Source of the DNA: Oscillospiraceae bacterium
Lineage (GTDB): Bacteria > Bacillota > Clostridia > Oscillospirales > Ruminococcaceae
Reading direction: 5' to 3'
Length of the DNA stretch: 8,356 nucleotides
NCBI GenBank assembly: GCA_029098085.1
Contig: JAQXNQ010000330.1
Location: 1-8,356, forward strand
Shown here: positions 1 through 6,372 of the stretch, in pieces
How positions within the stretch are numbered: the first letter of the stretch is position 1
Layout: the number at the start of each line of letters is the position of its first letter
The notes under the pieces: model-generated
Databases searched by the model: none
Told to the model about the DNA's origin: nothing
The model's input: only the letters and a program-made list of their open reading frames with translations
Position numbers and translations under genes: made by a program

Positions 1-11
1 ACACTGCTACT

Positions 12-40
12 ATGATACACCATTTCGTGGCAATTTGCAA
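12..40 (-). promoter_or_regulatory. candidate sigma-A promoter reading left out of the window
   Basis: On the minus strand, TTGCAA (35-40, 4 of 6 consensus positions) is followed after exactly 17 bases by TATCAT (12-17, 5 of 6). Transcription would start within the first few bases of the window and run leftward, so the gene served lies outside. The AT inverted repeat at 41-70 sits just upstream of the -35 and could be part of the control region. The match is reasonable, but AT-rich DNA yields such matches by chance. Confidence 0.4.
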
Positions 41-156
41 GATATTTTTCTTTTCCCTGCAAAAAATATCCCCCAAACAATGCTCAAAACGACAGAGAAT
101 ATCTGTTGACTTTCACAGTATCGGTACTTTTTACCCGTAAAAATCCCGAAAAGCCG

Positions 157-202
157 AAAAAAATTCCGCTTTTTTTACCTCTGTGGGGAGAAAAAAGCGG
201 AA
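157..202 (-). terminator. Rho-independent terminator after the helicase gene
   Basis: A perfect 12-base inverted repeat (TTCCGCTTTTTT at 164-175, AAAAAAGCGGAA at 191-202) has a 15-base loop, within which CTC/GAG can pair further. On the minus strand the hairpin is followed at once by seven T residues (157-163). It lies about 130 bases past the helicase stop. The GC pairs are at the base of the stem and the upper part is A/T, so it is weaker than the adhE terminator, but the U tract and direction fit. Confidence 0.65.
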
Positions 203-331
203 AGACTTTACAATTATGCAACAGAAAATGTCCGGCTCTTCAAAATTCCGGCAGAATCGGTTCCAGCGATCCAAAATGTATTCGGTCACGCCCAGATCGG
301 TGGTGACGAATGCCGGACGGCATGTCGCTGC

Positions 332-2437
332 TCATTCCACTTTCTGCAGCAGCTTCCGGGCGGTGCAGAAGGAGAGGGAAAGGGTCTTCAGGTTCTGTTT
401 GCCGTCGGCGGTGGGGGCGAAGGCCACCCGCAGCAGGTCACCGTCCAGCGACTGGACGATGCCCCGGCCCAGGGTTTTGTGCAGCACTGCCTGACCGGGT
501 GTCAGATGCAGGGGCGCGCCGGGAGCAGGCTGCTTCTTCGGCGGGTCAGGGTGGAGAAAGGCGTCCAGAAACCGGGAGGGCAGCAGTCCCCGCTCCGACT
601 GGGCGGGGGCGCAGAGGGTCAGGGTCTCCCTGGCCCGGGTGGCGGCCACATAGAACAGCCGCACCTCTTCATAGAAAGCGGCGTTTCGCTGCTCGGCCAG
701 CTGCTCCAGCGAAGTACGGCCGGGGAGGATGCCGTCGCAGCAGTCGAGGAGGAAAACGTGGTCAAACTCCAGTCCCTTGGCCGAATGGATGGTGGAGAGA
801 AAGACCCGTCCCTCCTCGCTGCGGACGGGCGCGGTCAGCAGCTGCTGTGCCCGGTCGATCCGCTGAAACAGCTGGGGGATGGTGCGGCAGCGGCGGCAGA
901 ACTGCCGGAACAGGCTGGAGCGGAAGGCGGCGTTGGCGTCCTCGGCGGACAGGGCCTTGGCCAGCAGAAAACGGCCGAACCGCAGCTCCTTTTCGATCAG
1001 GGACAGGGCGCTGCCGGGAGACATGCCCCGGATGCGGTCCAGCACCTCGCCCAGCTTGGCCGCATGGGGAAGCTTCAGCTCCTCGCCCGTCTGCTGCAGC
1101 AGCGCCGGGACGCTGCCCTTGCCCTCCCGGCGGAGCACTTCCTCTTTGGCCGCCGTATCCAGATCAAAGGCGGGCTTCAGCATCCGGAACAAATCAAAAT
1201 TCATCGGGTCCTCCGCCAGCCGCAGCAGGTCGCAGAGGGTTCGGATATGGTATCGGATCAGCAGGGAGGGACAGGCCGTGGCGGAAAAGGGCACGGCTGC
1301 TTCCAGCAGCAGGTCGGCCAGGGGCAGGGCGCTGAGGTTGTTGCGGTAGAGGATGCCCAGGGTTTCGTCTTCCTTTAAGGAAGCAATTTTCTGCAGCAGC
1401 TGCTCGCAGAGCTGCTCCGGCGTCCGGGGACGGAGCAGCCGGCAGGGCTCGCCGTTTTCCCTGCGGCCCGGCACCAGCTCCTTTTCGTAGCGGTCCCGGT
1501 TGAGACGGATGAAGCTGCCGCAGCGGGAGAGAATCCCCGGCCGGGAGCGGAAATTGTCCTCCATCTTGCAGACCTGGCCTTCGGGAAACAGCTTCTGAAA
1601 GGAGAGCATGCCCTGGGGATAGGCGCCCCGGAAGCCGTAGATGGACTGATCCTCGTCGCCCACCAGAAACAGGCCACTGCCGTCGGGCTTCAGCAGCCGC
1701 AGCAGCTCCAGCTGTACCCTGGAGACGTCCTGGCTTTCGTCCACGTTGATGAAGTCGTACCGCTGCCGCCAGCGCTGCAGCAGAGCGGGGAGCTTCTGCA
1801 GAAAGGTCAGGGCGTAGAGCAGGATGTCGTCGTAGTCCATCAGCCCCAGGGAAGCCTTGCGCTGCTGATAGCCGTCGAACAGGCCGGGCAGATCCTCCAG
1901 CGCGCAGGGGACGTCCCCCATCTCCTGCCGGGTCAGCATCAGGTTCTTGCACAGGCCGATGGCGGAGAGGGCGTCGTTCAGGTCCTCTTCCTCCACAAAC
2001 TCCTTTGTCTGCTGCCGGATCACCTCCCGCAGCAGCTGCAGGGCGGTGGGCTGTCCGTCGGCTCCCACCATGGGGGGCACCGGCCTTCCGGAGCAGCGGG
2101 AATAGTCGGTGAGAATGCTGTAGCAAAGGCTGTGGATGGTGGAAAACCGGGGGAGGGGCAGCCCAGGGAAGAGGGCGGAAAACCGCCTCGTCATGTCCCG
2201 GGCCGATTCCCGGGAGAAGGTCAGGCTGAGGATCCGCTCCGCCGGTACGCCGGACAGCAGCAGGGCCGCCACCCGGCCCACCAGAACGGTGGTCTTGCCC
2301 GAGCCGGGCACCGCTAGCAGCAGGGTGGGGCGGCCGGAAAGCTCCAGCCCCCGGCGCTGGGCTTCGGTCAGATGAACGCCCTTTTCGGCGAAGAGCGCTT
2401 CGGTTTGGGCGGCGGCCCGGGCGGCAGAGTCTTCCAT
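332..2437 (-). CDS. UvrD/PcrA-like superfamily 1 ATP-dependent DNA helicase
   Basis: This 701-residue protein should be a 3'-to-5' ATP-driven single-strand DNA translocase/helicase acting in DNA repair, replication restart or recombination; its exact role cannot be told from sequence. All SF1A motifs are present in order: Q motif LTEAQ (23-27), Walker A PGSGKTT (44-50), motif Ia LTFSRESARDM (72-82), Walker B/motif II VDESQD (232-237), motif III GDEDQSIYGFRG (260-271), motif IV NFRSRP (295-300), motif V STIHSAKGLEFD (548-559) and motif VI YVAATRARETL (596-606). The C-terminal 55 residues (VLHKTLGRGIV onward) resemble the small Tudor-like domain at the end of PcrA/UvrD, known to contact RNA polymerase. 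The length is close to PcrA/UvrD (about 720). DESQD instead of DEYQD/DEAQD and AVPGSGKT suggest a clostridial paralogue rather than PcrA itself, so no symbol is given. The ATG at 2437 is chosen because AAAGGAGG lies 6 bases before it. A longer frame to 2620 would begin upstream of the predicted promoter. Confidence 0.93.
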   Translation of the reverse strand: MEDSAARAAAQTEALFAEKGVHLTEAQRRGLELSGRPTLLLAVPGSGKTTVLVGRVAALLLSGVPAERILSLTFSRESARDMTRRFSALFPGLPLPRFSTIHSLCYSILTDYSRCSGRPVPPMVGADGQPTALQLLREVIRQQTKEFVEEEDLNDALSAIGLCKNLMLTRQEMGDVPCALEDLPGLFDGYQQRKASLGLMDYDDILLYALTFLQKLPALLQRWRQRYDFINVDESQDVSRVQLELLRLLKPDGSGLFLVGDEDQSIYGFRGAYPQGMLSFQKLFPEGQVCKMEDNFRSRPGILSRCGSFIRLNRDRYEKELVPGRRENGEPCRLLRPRTPEQLCEQLLQKIASLKEDETLGILYRNNLSALPLADLLLEAAVPFSATACPSLLIRYHIRTLCDLLRLAEDPMNFDLFRMLKPAFDLDTAAKEEVLRREGKGSVPALLQQTGEELKLPHAAKLGEVLDRIRGMSPGSALSLIEKELRFGRFLLAKALSAEDANAAFRSSLFRQFCRRCRTIPQLFQRIDRAQQLLTAPVRSEEGRVFLSTIHSAKGLEFDHVFLLDCCDGILPGRTSLEQLAEQRNAAFYEEVRLFYVAATRARETLTLCAPAQSERGLLPSRFLDAFLHPDPPKKQPAPGAPLHLTPGQAVLHKTLGRGIVQSLDGDLLRVAFAPTADGKQNLKTLSLSFCTARKLLQKVE

Positions 2438-2443
2438 TTTGCC

Positions 2444-2451
2444 CCTCCTTT
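2444..2451 (-). promoter_or_regulatory. ribosome binding site fixing the helicase start
   Basis: AAAGGAGG on the minus strand lies 6 bases before the ATG at 2437-2435. It decides in favour of this start over the longer open frame beginning at 2620, which has no comparable site and lies upstream of the -35/-10 elements. Confidence 0.85.
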
Positions 2452-2497
2452 CGGGAAAATGCTGCAAAGCGGACAGGAAGATTGGCAGGTTGGCCCA

Positions 2498-2527
2498 TTG
2501 TCCCGGCCCGGAAAAATGTGCTATACT
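2498..2527 (+). promoter_or_regulatory. candidate second rightward promoter inside the helicase leader
   Basis: TTGTCC (2498-2503, 4 of 6) is followed after 18 bases by TATACT (2522-2527, 5 of 6). A TGC just before the -10 gives the extended -10 form. Transcripts would begin near 2534 and cross the helicase promoter towards adhE, as an antisense RNA, a long adhE leader or a short RNA. It resembles the pyrE promoter (TTGTCC, extended -10) in this same window. It could be a chance match. Confidence 0.35.
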
Positions 2528-2576
2528 GATGGCGGGAAACCGCTCCCGGCAGCGCCGGTTTGCGGCAATATGGCTT

Positions 2577-2606
2577 ATTATACTACATTTTCCCGTCTCT
2601 TGACAA
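2577..2606 (-). promoter_or_regulatory. sigma-A promoter of the helicase gene
   Basis: On the minus strand TTGTCA (2601-2606, 5 of 6) is followed after 18 bases by a perfect TATAAT (2577-2582). The start of transcription would be near 2570, leaving a leader of about 130 bases before the ATG at 2437. Two GC hairpins at 2532-2558 lie in this leader. No operator-like palindrome is seen next to it. Confidence 0.65.
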
Positions 2607-2712
2607 TGCCGGATCCCCACAGGAATCGCATGTAAGCGGTGCCTTGTACAATCTGCCTAAAACAGGAGGTGCTATTCCGTACAACATTGGCATTCAAAAT
2701 GGCGTACAGGCA

Positions 2713-2741
2713 TTGACAAAAAAATAACAATAGGGTATAAT
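2713..2741 (+). promoter_or_regulatory. perfect-consensus sigma-A promoter of adhE
   Basis: TTGACA (2713-2718) and TATAAT (2736-2741) both match the consensus at all six positions and are separated by the optimal 17 bases. Transcription would start near 2748, inside the Rex operator that follows. Such a strong promoter fits a gene that is highly expressed once a repressor leaves. Confidence 0.92.
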
Positions 2742-2745
2742 GCAA

Positions 2746-2763
2746 TTGTTAAGAGATTAACAA
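2746..2763 (+). promoter_or_regulatory. Rex operator (redox-sensing repressor binding site)
   Basis: TTGTTAA-GAGA-TTAACAA is a perfect 7-4-7 palindrome. It equals the motif TTGTTAANNNNTTAACAA described for Rex in Clostridia. Rex binds DNA when NAD+ dominates and is released by NADH, and adhE is a classical Rex target. The site begins 5 bases after the -10 and covers the expected transcription start, so bound Rex would block RNA polymerase. The rex gene is not in the window. A smaller palindrome, GTGA-A-TCAC (2768-2776), follows directly; its role is unknown. Confidence 0.9.
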
Positions 2764-2807
2764 ACCTGTGAATCACCAAAATGCACACCCCAAACGCACA
2801 ATTTTTG

Positions 2808-2813
2808 AGGAGG
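2808..2813 (+). promoter_or_regulatory. ribosome binding site fixing the adhE start
   Basis: AGGAGG lies 9 bases before the ATG at 2823. An upstream in-frame ATG at 2781 would add 14 residues unlike the family's usual N-terminus and has no such site, so 2823 is preferred. Confidence 0.85.
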
Positions 2814-2822
2814 CAAAAACCT

Positions 2823-5441
2823 ATGGCCACGAAAAAAGAAACACCCGCAGCTCCCGCTGTGGACGTCAACGCCATGATCGACGAGCTGGTTGCCAAAGCA
2901 AAGGTTGCCATGCAGGAATACATGAAGCTCGATCAGGAGCAGGTTGACGCCATCGCCCACGCCATGGCTCTCGCCGGTCTGGACAACCACACCAGACTCG
3001 CCAAGATGGCAGTGGAAGAGACCGGCCGCGGCGTCTACGAGGACAAGATCATCAAGAACCTGTTCGCAACCGAGTACATCTGGCATGACATCAAGGACCA
3101 GAAGACCGTTGGCATCATCGAGGATGACGAGCTGTCCGGCATCGTGCAGATTGCCGAGCCCGTGGGTATCGTAGCTGGTGTTACTCCTGTTACCAACCCC
3201 ACCTCCACCACCATGTTCAAGTCCATGATCGCTGCCAAGGCCAGATGCCCCATCATCTTCGGCTTCCATCCCAATGCGCAAAAGTGCTCCGCTGAGGCTG
3301 CCCGCATCGTTCGCGATGCTGCCGTGGCCGCCGGTGCGCCTGAAAACTGTGTGCAGTGGATCGAATACCCCTCTCTGGATGCCACCAATGCCCTGATGAA
3401 CCATCCCGACGTGGCTCTGGTGCTGGCTACCGGCGGCGCCGGCATGGTGCGCGCCGCTTACTCCACCGGCAAACCCGCTCTGGGCGTCGGCCCCGGCAAC
3501 GTGCCCTGCTACATTCACAAGAGTGCCAATCTGGAGCAGGCCTGCAACGACCTGATGCTCTCCAAGACCTTCGACAACGGCATGATCTGCGCCTCTGAGC
3601 AGGCTGTCATCGTCGACAAGGAAATCGCCGACTTCTTCGAAGCCATCATGCGCGAGAACGGCTGCTACTTCGTTGAAGGCGAAGAGGAGCGCAAGCTCGT
3701 CGATTACGCCTTCCCCGAGGCCAAGGGCCGCTCCCTGAACGCCGCCGTCGTCGGCAAGCCCGCCAGCTGGATCGCTGAACAGGCCGGCTTCAAGGTTCCC
3801 GAAAACACCAAGATCCTCATCGGCCGCATCCCCGATGTAGGCCCCGATTACCCCCTGTCCAAGGAAAAGCTGTCTCCCATCCTGGCCTACATTGTTGTGG
3901 ACAGCAAGGAGCAGGGCTTTGAAATGGCCCGCAAGATGCTGCACAACGGCGGTCTGGGCCACTCCGCTGCCATCCACTGCGGCGATCCCGATATCATTGC
4001 CGAGTACGGCGAGGCCATGGAGGTCGGCCGTATCATCGTCAACTCTCCCTCCTCTCAGGGCGGTATCGGCGATATCTACAACGAGAACACCCCCTCTCTG
4101 ACCCTGGGCTGCGGCTCCTTCGGCAAGAACTCCACCACCTCCAACGTCTCTGCTCAGAACCTGGTCAACATCAAGCGCATTGCCAAGAGGAGAGTCAATA
4201 TGCAGTGGTTCAAGATCCCGCCGAAAATCTACTTCGAGTACAATGCCATCCAGTATCTGGAAAAGATGCCCGACATCAGCCGCGCCTTCATCGTCACCGA
4301 CGAGACCATGGTCAAGCTGGGCAACGTGGACAAGGTGCTTCATTACCTGAGAAGACGCCCCGAGTACTGCCATGCCGAGATCTTCGCCGAGGTTGAGCCC
4401 GATCCCTCTGTGGATACCATCATGCGCGGCGTGGAAGCCATGAACCACTTCCATCCCGATGTCATCATCGCGCTGGGCGGCGGCTCCGCCATGGACGCTG
4501 CCAAGGGCATGTGGATGTTCTACGAGCATCCCGATATCTCCTTCACCGGCATGAAGCAGAAGTTCTTCGACATCCGCAAGCGTACCTACCACTTCCCCAA
4601 GCTGGGCAACAAGGCACAGCTGGTCTGCGTGCCCACCACCTCCGGCACCGGCTCTGAGGTTACCTCCTTCGCCGTCATCACCGACAAGAAGGCGAACATC
4701 AAGTATCCTCTGGCCGACTACGAGCTGACTCCCGATGTGGCCATCGTCGATCCTCAGTTCGTCATGTCCGTGCCCAAGTCCGTCACCGCCGATACCGGTA
4801 TGGACGTTCTGACCCACGCCATCGAAGCTTATGTCTCGGTGCTGGCTTCCGACTACACCGATGGTCTGGCCCTCCATGCCATCCGTCTGGTCTTCAAATA
4901 CCTGAAGCGCGCCTACGACAACGGCAACGACCGCGAGGCCCGCGAGAAGATGCACAACGCGTCCTGCATCGCCGGTATGGCCTTCACCAACGCGTTCCTG
5001 GGCATTAACCACTCTCTGGCTCACAAGCTCGGCTCCGCTTACCACATTCCTCACGGCCGCGCCAACGCCATTCTGCTGCCCTACGTCATTGCCTACAATG
5101 CGCAGAAGCCCAGCAAGTTTGCCACCTGGCCCAAGTACGAGCACTTCATTGCTGACAAGCGTTATGCCGAGATCGCCGAGATGCTGGGCCTGCCCTGCTC
5201 CACCACCGAGGAGGGCGTACAGAGCCTGATCAAGGCCATCAAGGACCTGCAGGCTTCCATGAACGTGGCCCGCTCCATCAAGAGCCAGGGCGTCGACGAG
5301 AAGACCTTCATGGACAATCTGGACGCCGTGGCCGACGAGGCTCATGCCGACCAGTGCACCCCCGCTAACCCCCGCTATCCTCTGATCTCCGAACTGAAGG
5401 CCATCCTGGTGGATGCCTACTATGGTCCGGAAGGCGAATAA
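2823..5441 (+). CDS. adhE: bifunctional acetaldehyde-CoA/alcohol dehydrogenase AdhE
   Basis: This 872-residue cytoplasmic enzyme reduces acetyl-CoA to acetaldehyde and then to ethanol, using two NADH; it is a main route for regenerating NAD+ in fermentation. The N-terminal half (about 1-440) is a CoA-acylating aldehyde dehydrogenase with catalytic cysteine C256 in FDNGMICASEQ, preceded by GPGNVP (223-228). After a linker with basic residues (about 441-460) comes an iron-dependent alcohol dehydrogenase. It has the NAD-binding GGGSAMDAAK (552-561), PTTSGTGSE (604-612), and probable Fe ligands D661 and H665 (DVLTH), H730 (NHSLAH) and H744 (PHG). Family members are about 870-890 residues and form spirosome filaments, so this copy looks complete, with no missing key residue. 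It is a single-gene unit with its own consensus promoter, a Rex operator and a strong terminator. The codon choice (CTG, ATC, AAG, GGC) suggests high expression. Confidence 0.98.
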   Translation: MATKKETPAAPAVDVNAMIDELVAKAKVAMQEYMKLDQEQVDAIAHAMALAGLDNHTRLAKMAVEETGRGVYEDKIIKNLFATEYIWHDIKDQKTVGIIEDDELSGIVQIAEPVGIVAGVTPVTNPTSTTMFKSMIAAKARCPIIFGFHPNAQKCSAEAARIVRDAAVAAGAPENCVQWIEYPSLDATNALMNHPDVALVLATGGAGMVRAAYSTGKPALGVGPGNVPCYIHKSANLEQACNDLMLSKTFDNGMICASEQAVIVDKEIADFFEAIMRENGCYFVEGEEERKLVDYAFPEAKGRSLNAAVVGKPASWIAEQAGFKVPENTKILIGRIPDVGPDYPLSKEKLSPILAYIVVDSKEQGFEMARKMLHNGGLGHSAAIHCGDPDIIAEYGEAMEVGRIIVNSPSSQGGIGDIYNENTPSLTLGCGSFGKNSTTSNVSAQNLVNIKRIAKRRVNMQWFKIPPKIYFEYNAIQYLEKMPDISRAFIVTDETMVKLGNVDKVLHYLRRRPEYCHAEIFAEVEPDPSVDTIMRGVEAMNHFHPDVIIALGGGSAMDAAKGMWMFYEHPDISFTGMKQKFFDIRKRTYHFPKLGNKAQLVCVPTTSGTGSEVTSFAVITDKKANIKYPLADYELTPDVAIVDPQFVMSVPKSVTADTGMDVLTHAIEAYVSVLASDYTDGLALHAIRLVFKYLKRAYDNGNDREAREKMHNASCIAGMAFTNAFLGINHSLAHKLGSAYHIPHGRANAILLPYVIAYNAQKPSKFATWPKYEHFIADKRYAEIAEMLGLPCSTTEEGVQSLIKAIKDLQASMNVARSIKSQGVDEKTFMDNLDAVADEAHADQCTPANPRYPLISELKAILVDAYYGPEGE

Positions 5442-5494
5442 GGTTTCACAGGTTGGTTTCTGACCGGTGTGCGCCGGACAGAAGCCGAAACAGC

Positions 5495-5521
5495 AAAAGG
5501 ACACCGCCCGGTGTCCTTTTT
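5495..5521 (+). terminator. Rho-independent terminator of adhE
   Basis: The stem GGACACC (5499-5505) / GGTGTCC (5510-5516) has a GCCC loop and is followed by five T residues (5517-5521). Four A residues precede the stem and can extend it. It lies 57 bases after the adhE stop. The A run also lets it work weakly on the other strand, where no gene is seen. Confidence 0.9.
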
Positions 5522-5558
5522 GCTGTCCGGAAACGGCGGAGTTTTTTGCCTGATGCCG

Positions 5559-5587
5559 TTGTCCCGGCATGCTTTTTATGGTATAAT
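5559..5587 (+). promoter_or_regulatory. extended -10 sigma-A promoter of pyrE
   Basis: TTGTCC (5559-5564, 4 of 6), a 17-base spacer and a perfect TATAAT (5582-5587) are present, with TGG directly before the -10 giving the extended -10 motif. The start would be near 5594, leaving a leader of about 72 bases. In the leader GGGGC (5597-5601) can pair with GCCCC (5617-5621). There is no T run after that hairpin and no recognisable PyrR anti-terminator motif, so attenuation is not supported. Confidence 0.75.
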
Positions 5588-5665
5588 GAAGACAAAGGGG
5601 CTTCCGGCGGCTGTCGGCCCCCCAATCCATATGAACCGCATTTTTCGCGGAGAAGGGAAACAGCT

Positions 5666-6328
5666 ATGATTGCAGCAGACAAGAAGGAATTTATCGAGTT
5701 TATGATGAGTGCGGACGTGCTCCGCTTCGGCCAGTTCACCACCAAGAGCGGCCGTCTCTCCCCCTACTTTGTCAACACCGGCAACTACCGCACCGGCGCG
5801 CAGATCGATACCCTGGGCAAGTTCTACGCCCGACTGGTGAAGGAGACCTGCGGCAGCGATTTTGACGCCATGTTTGGCCCGGCCTACAAGGGCATCCCCC
5901 TGGCTACTGCCGCTGCCGGCGCCCTGGCCAGAGAATTCGGCATCGACAAGCCCTACTTCTTCAACCGCAAGGAAGCCAAGGATCATGGCGAGGGCGGCAG
6001 TCTGGTGGGCTACAAGCCCCAGGACGGCGACCGGATCATCATCATCGAGGACGTCATCACCGCCGGTACCGCCGTGCGGGAGACCGTGCCGATTCTGCAG
6101 AGTGCCGCCAGGGTGACCGTGCAGGATATGTTCATCTCGGTTAACCGCTGCGAGGTGGGCCAGAACCCCGGCAAGACCGCCGTCATGGAAGTGAAGGACG
6201 AGTTCGGCATCGATGTTCACGCCATTGTCACCGTCAAGGACATCCACGAGTATCTGGTGGATCAGGGCAGCTACGGCGATGTGCTGAAGCTGATGGAGAG
6301 CTACATGGCGCAGTACTGCGTGCTGTAA
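5666..6328 (+). CDS. pyrE: orotate phosphoribosyltransferase PyrE
   Basis: This 220-residue cytoplasmic enzyme joins orotate to PRPP to give orotidine 5'-monophosphate, step five of pyrimidine synthesis. The type I phosphoribosyltransferase signature IIIIEDVITAGTAVRE (124-139) holds the PRPP-binding acidic pair. TTKSGRLSPYF (26-36) and GPAYKGIPLA (71-80) line the active site. The mobile catalytic loop FNRKEAKDHGEGG (99-111) carries R101, K102, K105 and H107. From memory, this loop matches the E. coli/eukaryotic class better than the B. subtilis class. The ATG is preceded by GGAGAAGGG (5649-5657); longer frames would start inside the adhE terminator region. The gene stands alone, not in a pyr operon, with its own promoter and a hairpin terminator 15 bases after the stop. 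Its loop and length indicate an intact enzyme. Confidence 0.97.
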   Translation: MIAADKKEFIEFMMSADVLRFGQFTTKSGRLSPYFVNTGNYRTGAQIDTLGKFYARLVKETCGSDFDAMFGPAYKGIPLATAAAGALAREFGIDKPYFFNRKEAKDHGEGGSLVGYKPQDGDRIIIIEDVITAGTAVRETVPILQSAARVTVQDMFISVNRCEVGQNPGKTAVMEVKDEFGIDVHAIVTVKDIHEYLVDQGSYGDVLKLMESYMAQYCVL

Positions 6329-6340
6329 AGAGATCGGAAG

Positions 6341-6372
6341 AAGCCGCCGCGGGGGAAACTTCGCGGCGGTTT
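6341..6372 (+). terminator. hairpin terminator of pyrE, first of two related copies
   Basis: The stem CCGCCGCG (6344-6351) / CGCGGCGG (6362-6369) is extended by two G-T pairs and a G-C pair to a GAAA tetraloop (6355-6358). Only three T residues follow (6370-6372), so the U tract is weak and read-through is likely. The 26-base hairpin is nearly identical to the one at 6726-6751. Confidence 0.65.

Larger units (their letters stand above)
1..331. other. AT-rich intergenic region left of the helicase gene
   Basis: No convincing gene is seen here. The stretch holds a candidate leftward promoter (12-40), an AT inverted repeat GATATTTTT (41-49) / AAAAATATC (62-70), an imperfect palindrome ACAGA-N5-TCTGT (92-106) and a minus-strand terminator (157-202). 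It is visibly richer in A/T than the genes to its right, at least up to about 240. The 130 bases between the helicase stop and the terminator would be 3' untranslated RNA, unless the small overlapping reading frame reported under findings is real. Confidence 0.6.
2438..2822. other. divergent control region between helicase gene and adhE
   Basis: This 385-base gene-free stretch holds the helicase promoter (minus, 2577-2606), a candidate plus-strand promoter (2498-2527), and two adjacent hairpins, GCGG-GAAA-CCGC (2532-2543) and CCGGC-AGC-GCCGG (2546-2558), in the helicase leader. It also has an orphan Shine-Dalgarno-like AGGAGGTG (2664-2671) and an imperfect direct repeat, CGTACA plus GGCATT (2679-2695 and 2703-2714). 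The adhE promoter and Rex operator (2713-2763) close the right side. The helicase leader would be about 130 bases, the adhE leader about 75. Confidence 0.7.

Noticed and set aside
310..1378. Plus-strand open frames of 341 and 299 codons inside the helicase gene
   Set aside because: Arginine/proline/glycine-rich or glutamine-rich shadow products with no family resemblance; the minus-strand helicase motifs are complete.
2781..2822. Upstream ATG adding 14 residues to AdhE
   Set aside because: No ribosome site before it, whereas AGGAGG lies 9 bases before the ATG at 2823, and the extra residues are not typical of AdhE.
2757..5630. A 957-codon open frame on the minus strand, antisense to adhE
   Set aside because: It mirrors adhE codon positions, is rich in G, V, H and D as expected from reversed GC-rich codons, has no known domain, and adhE on the other strand is unmistakable.
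5453..5665. Long in-frame N-terminal extension of PyrE
   Set aside because: It would start inside the adhE terminator region and upstream of the pyrE promoter; the start at 5666 gives the normal family length.
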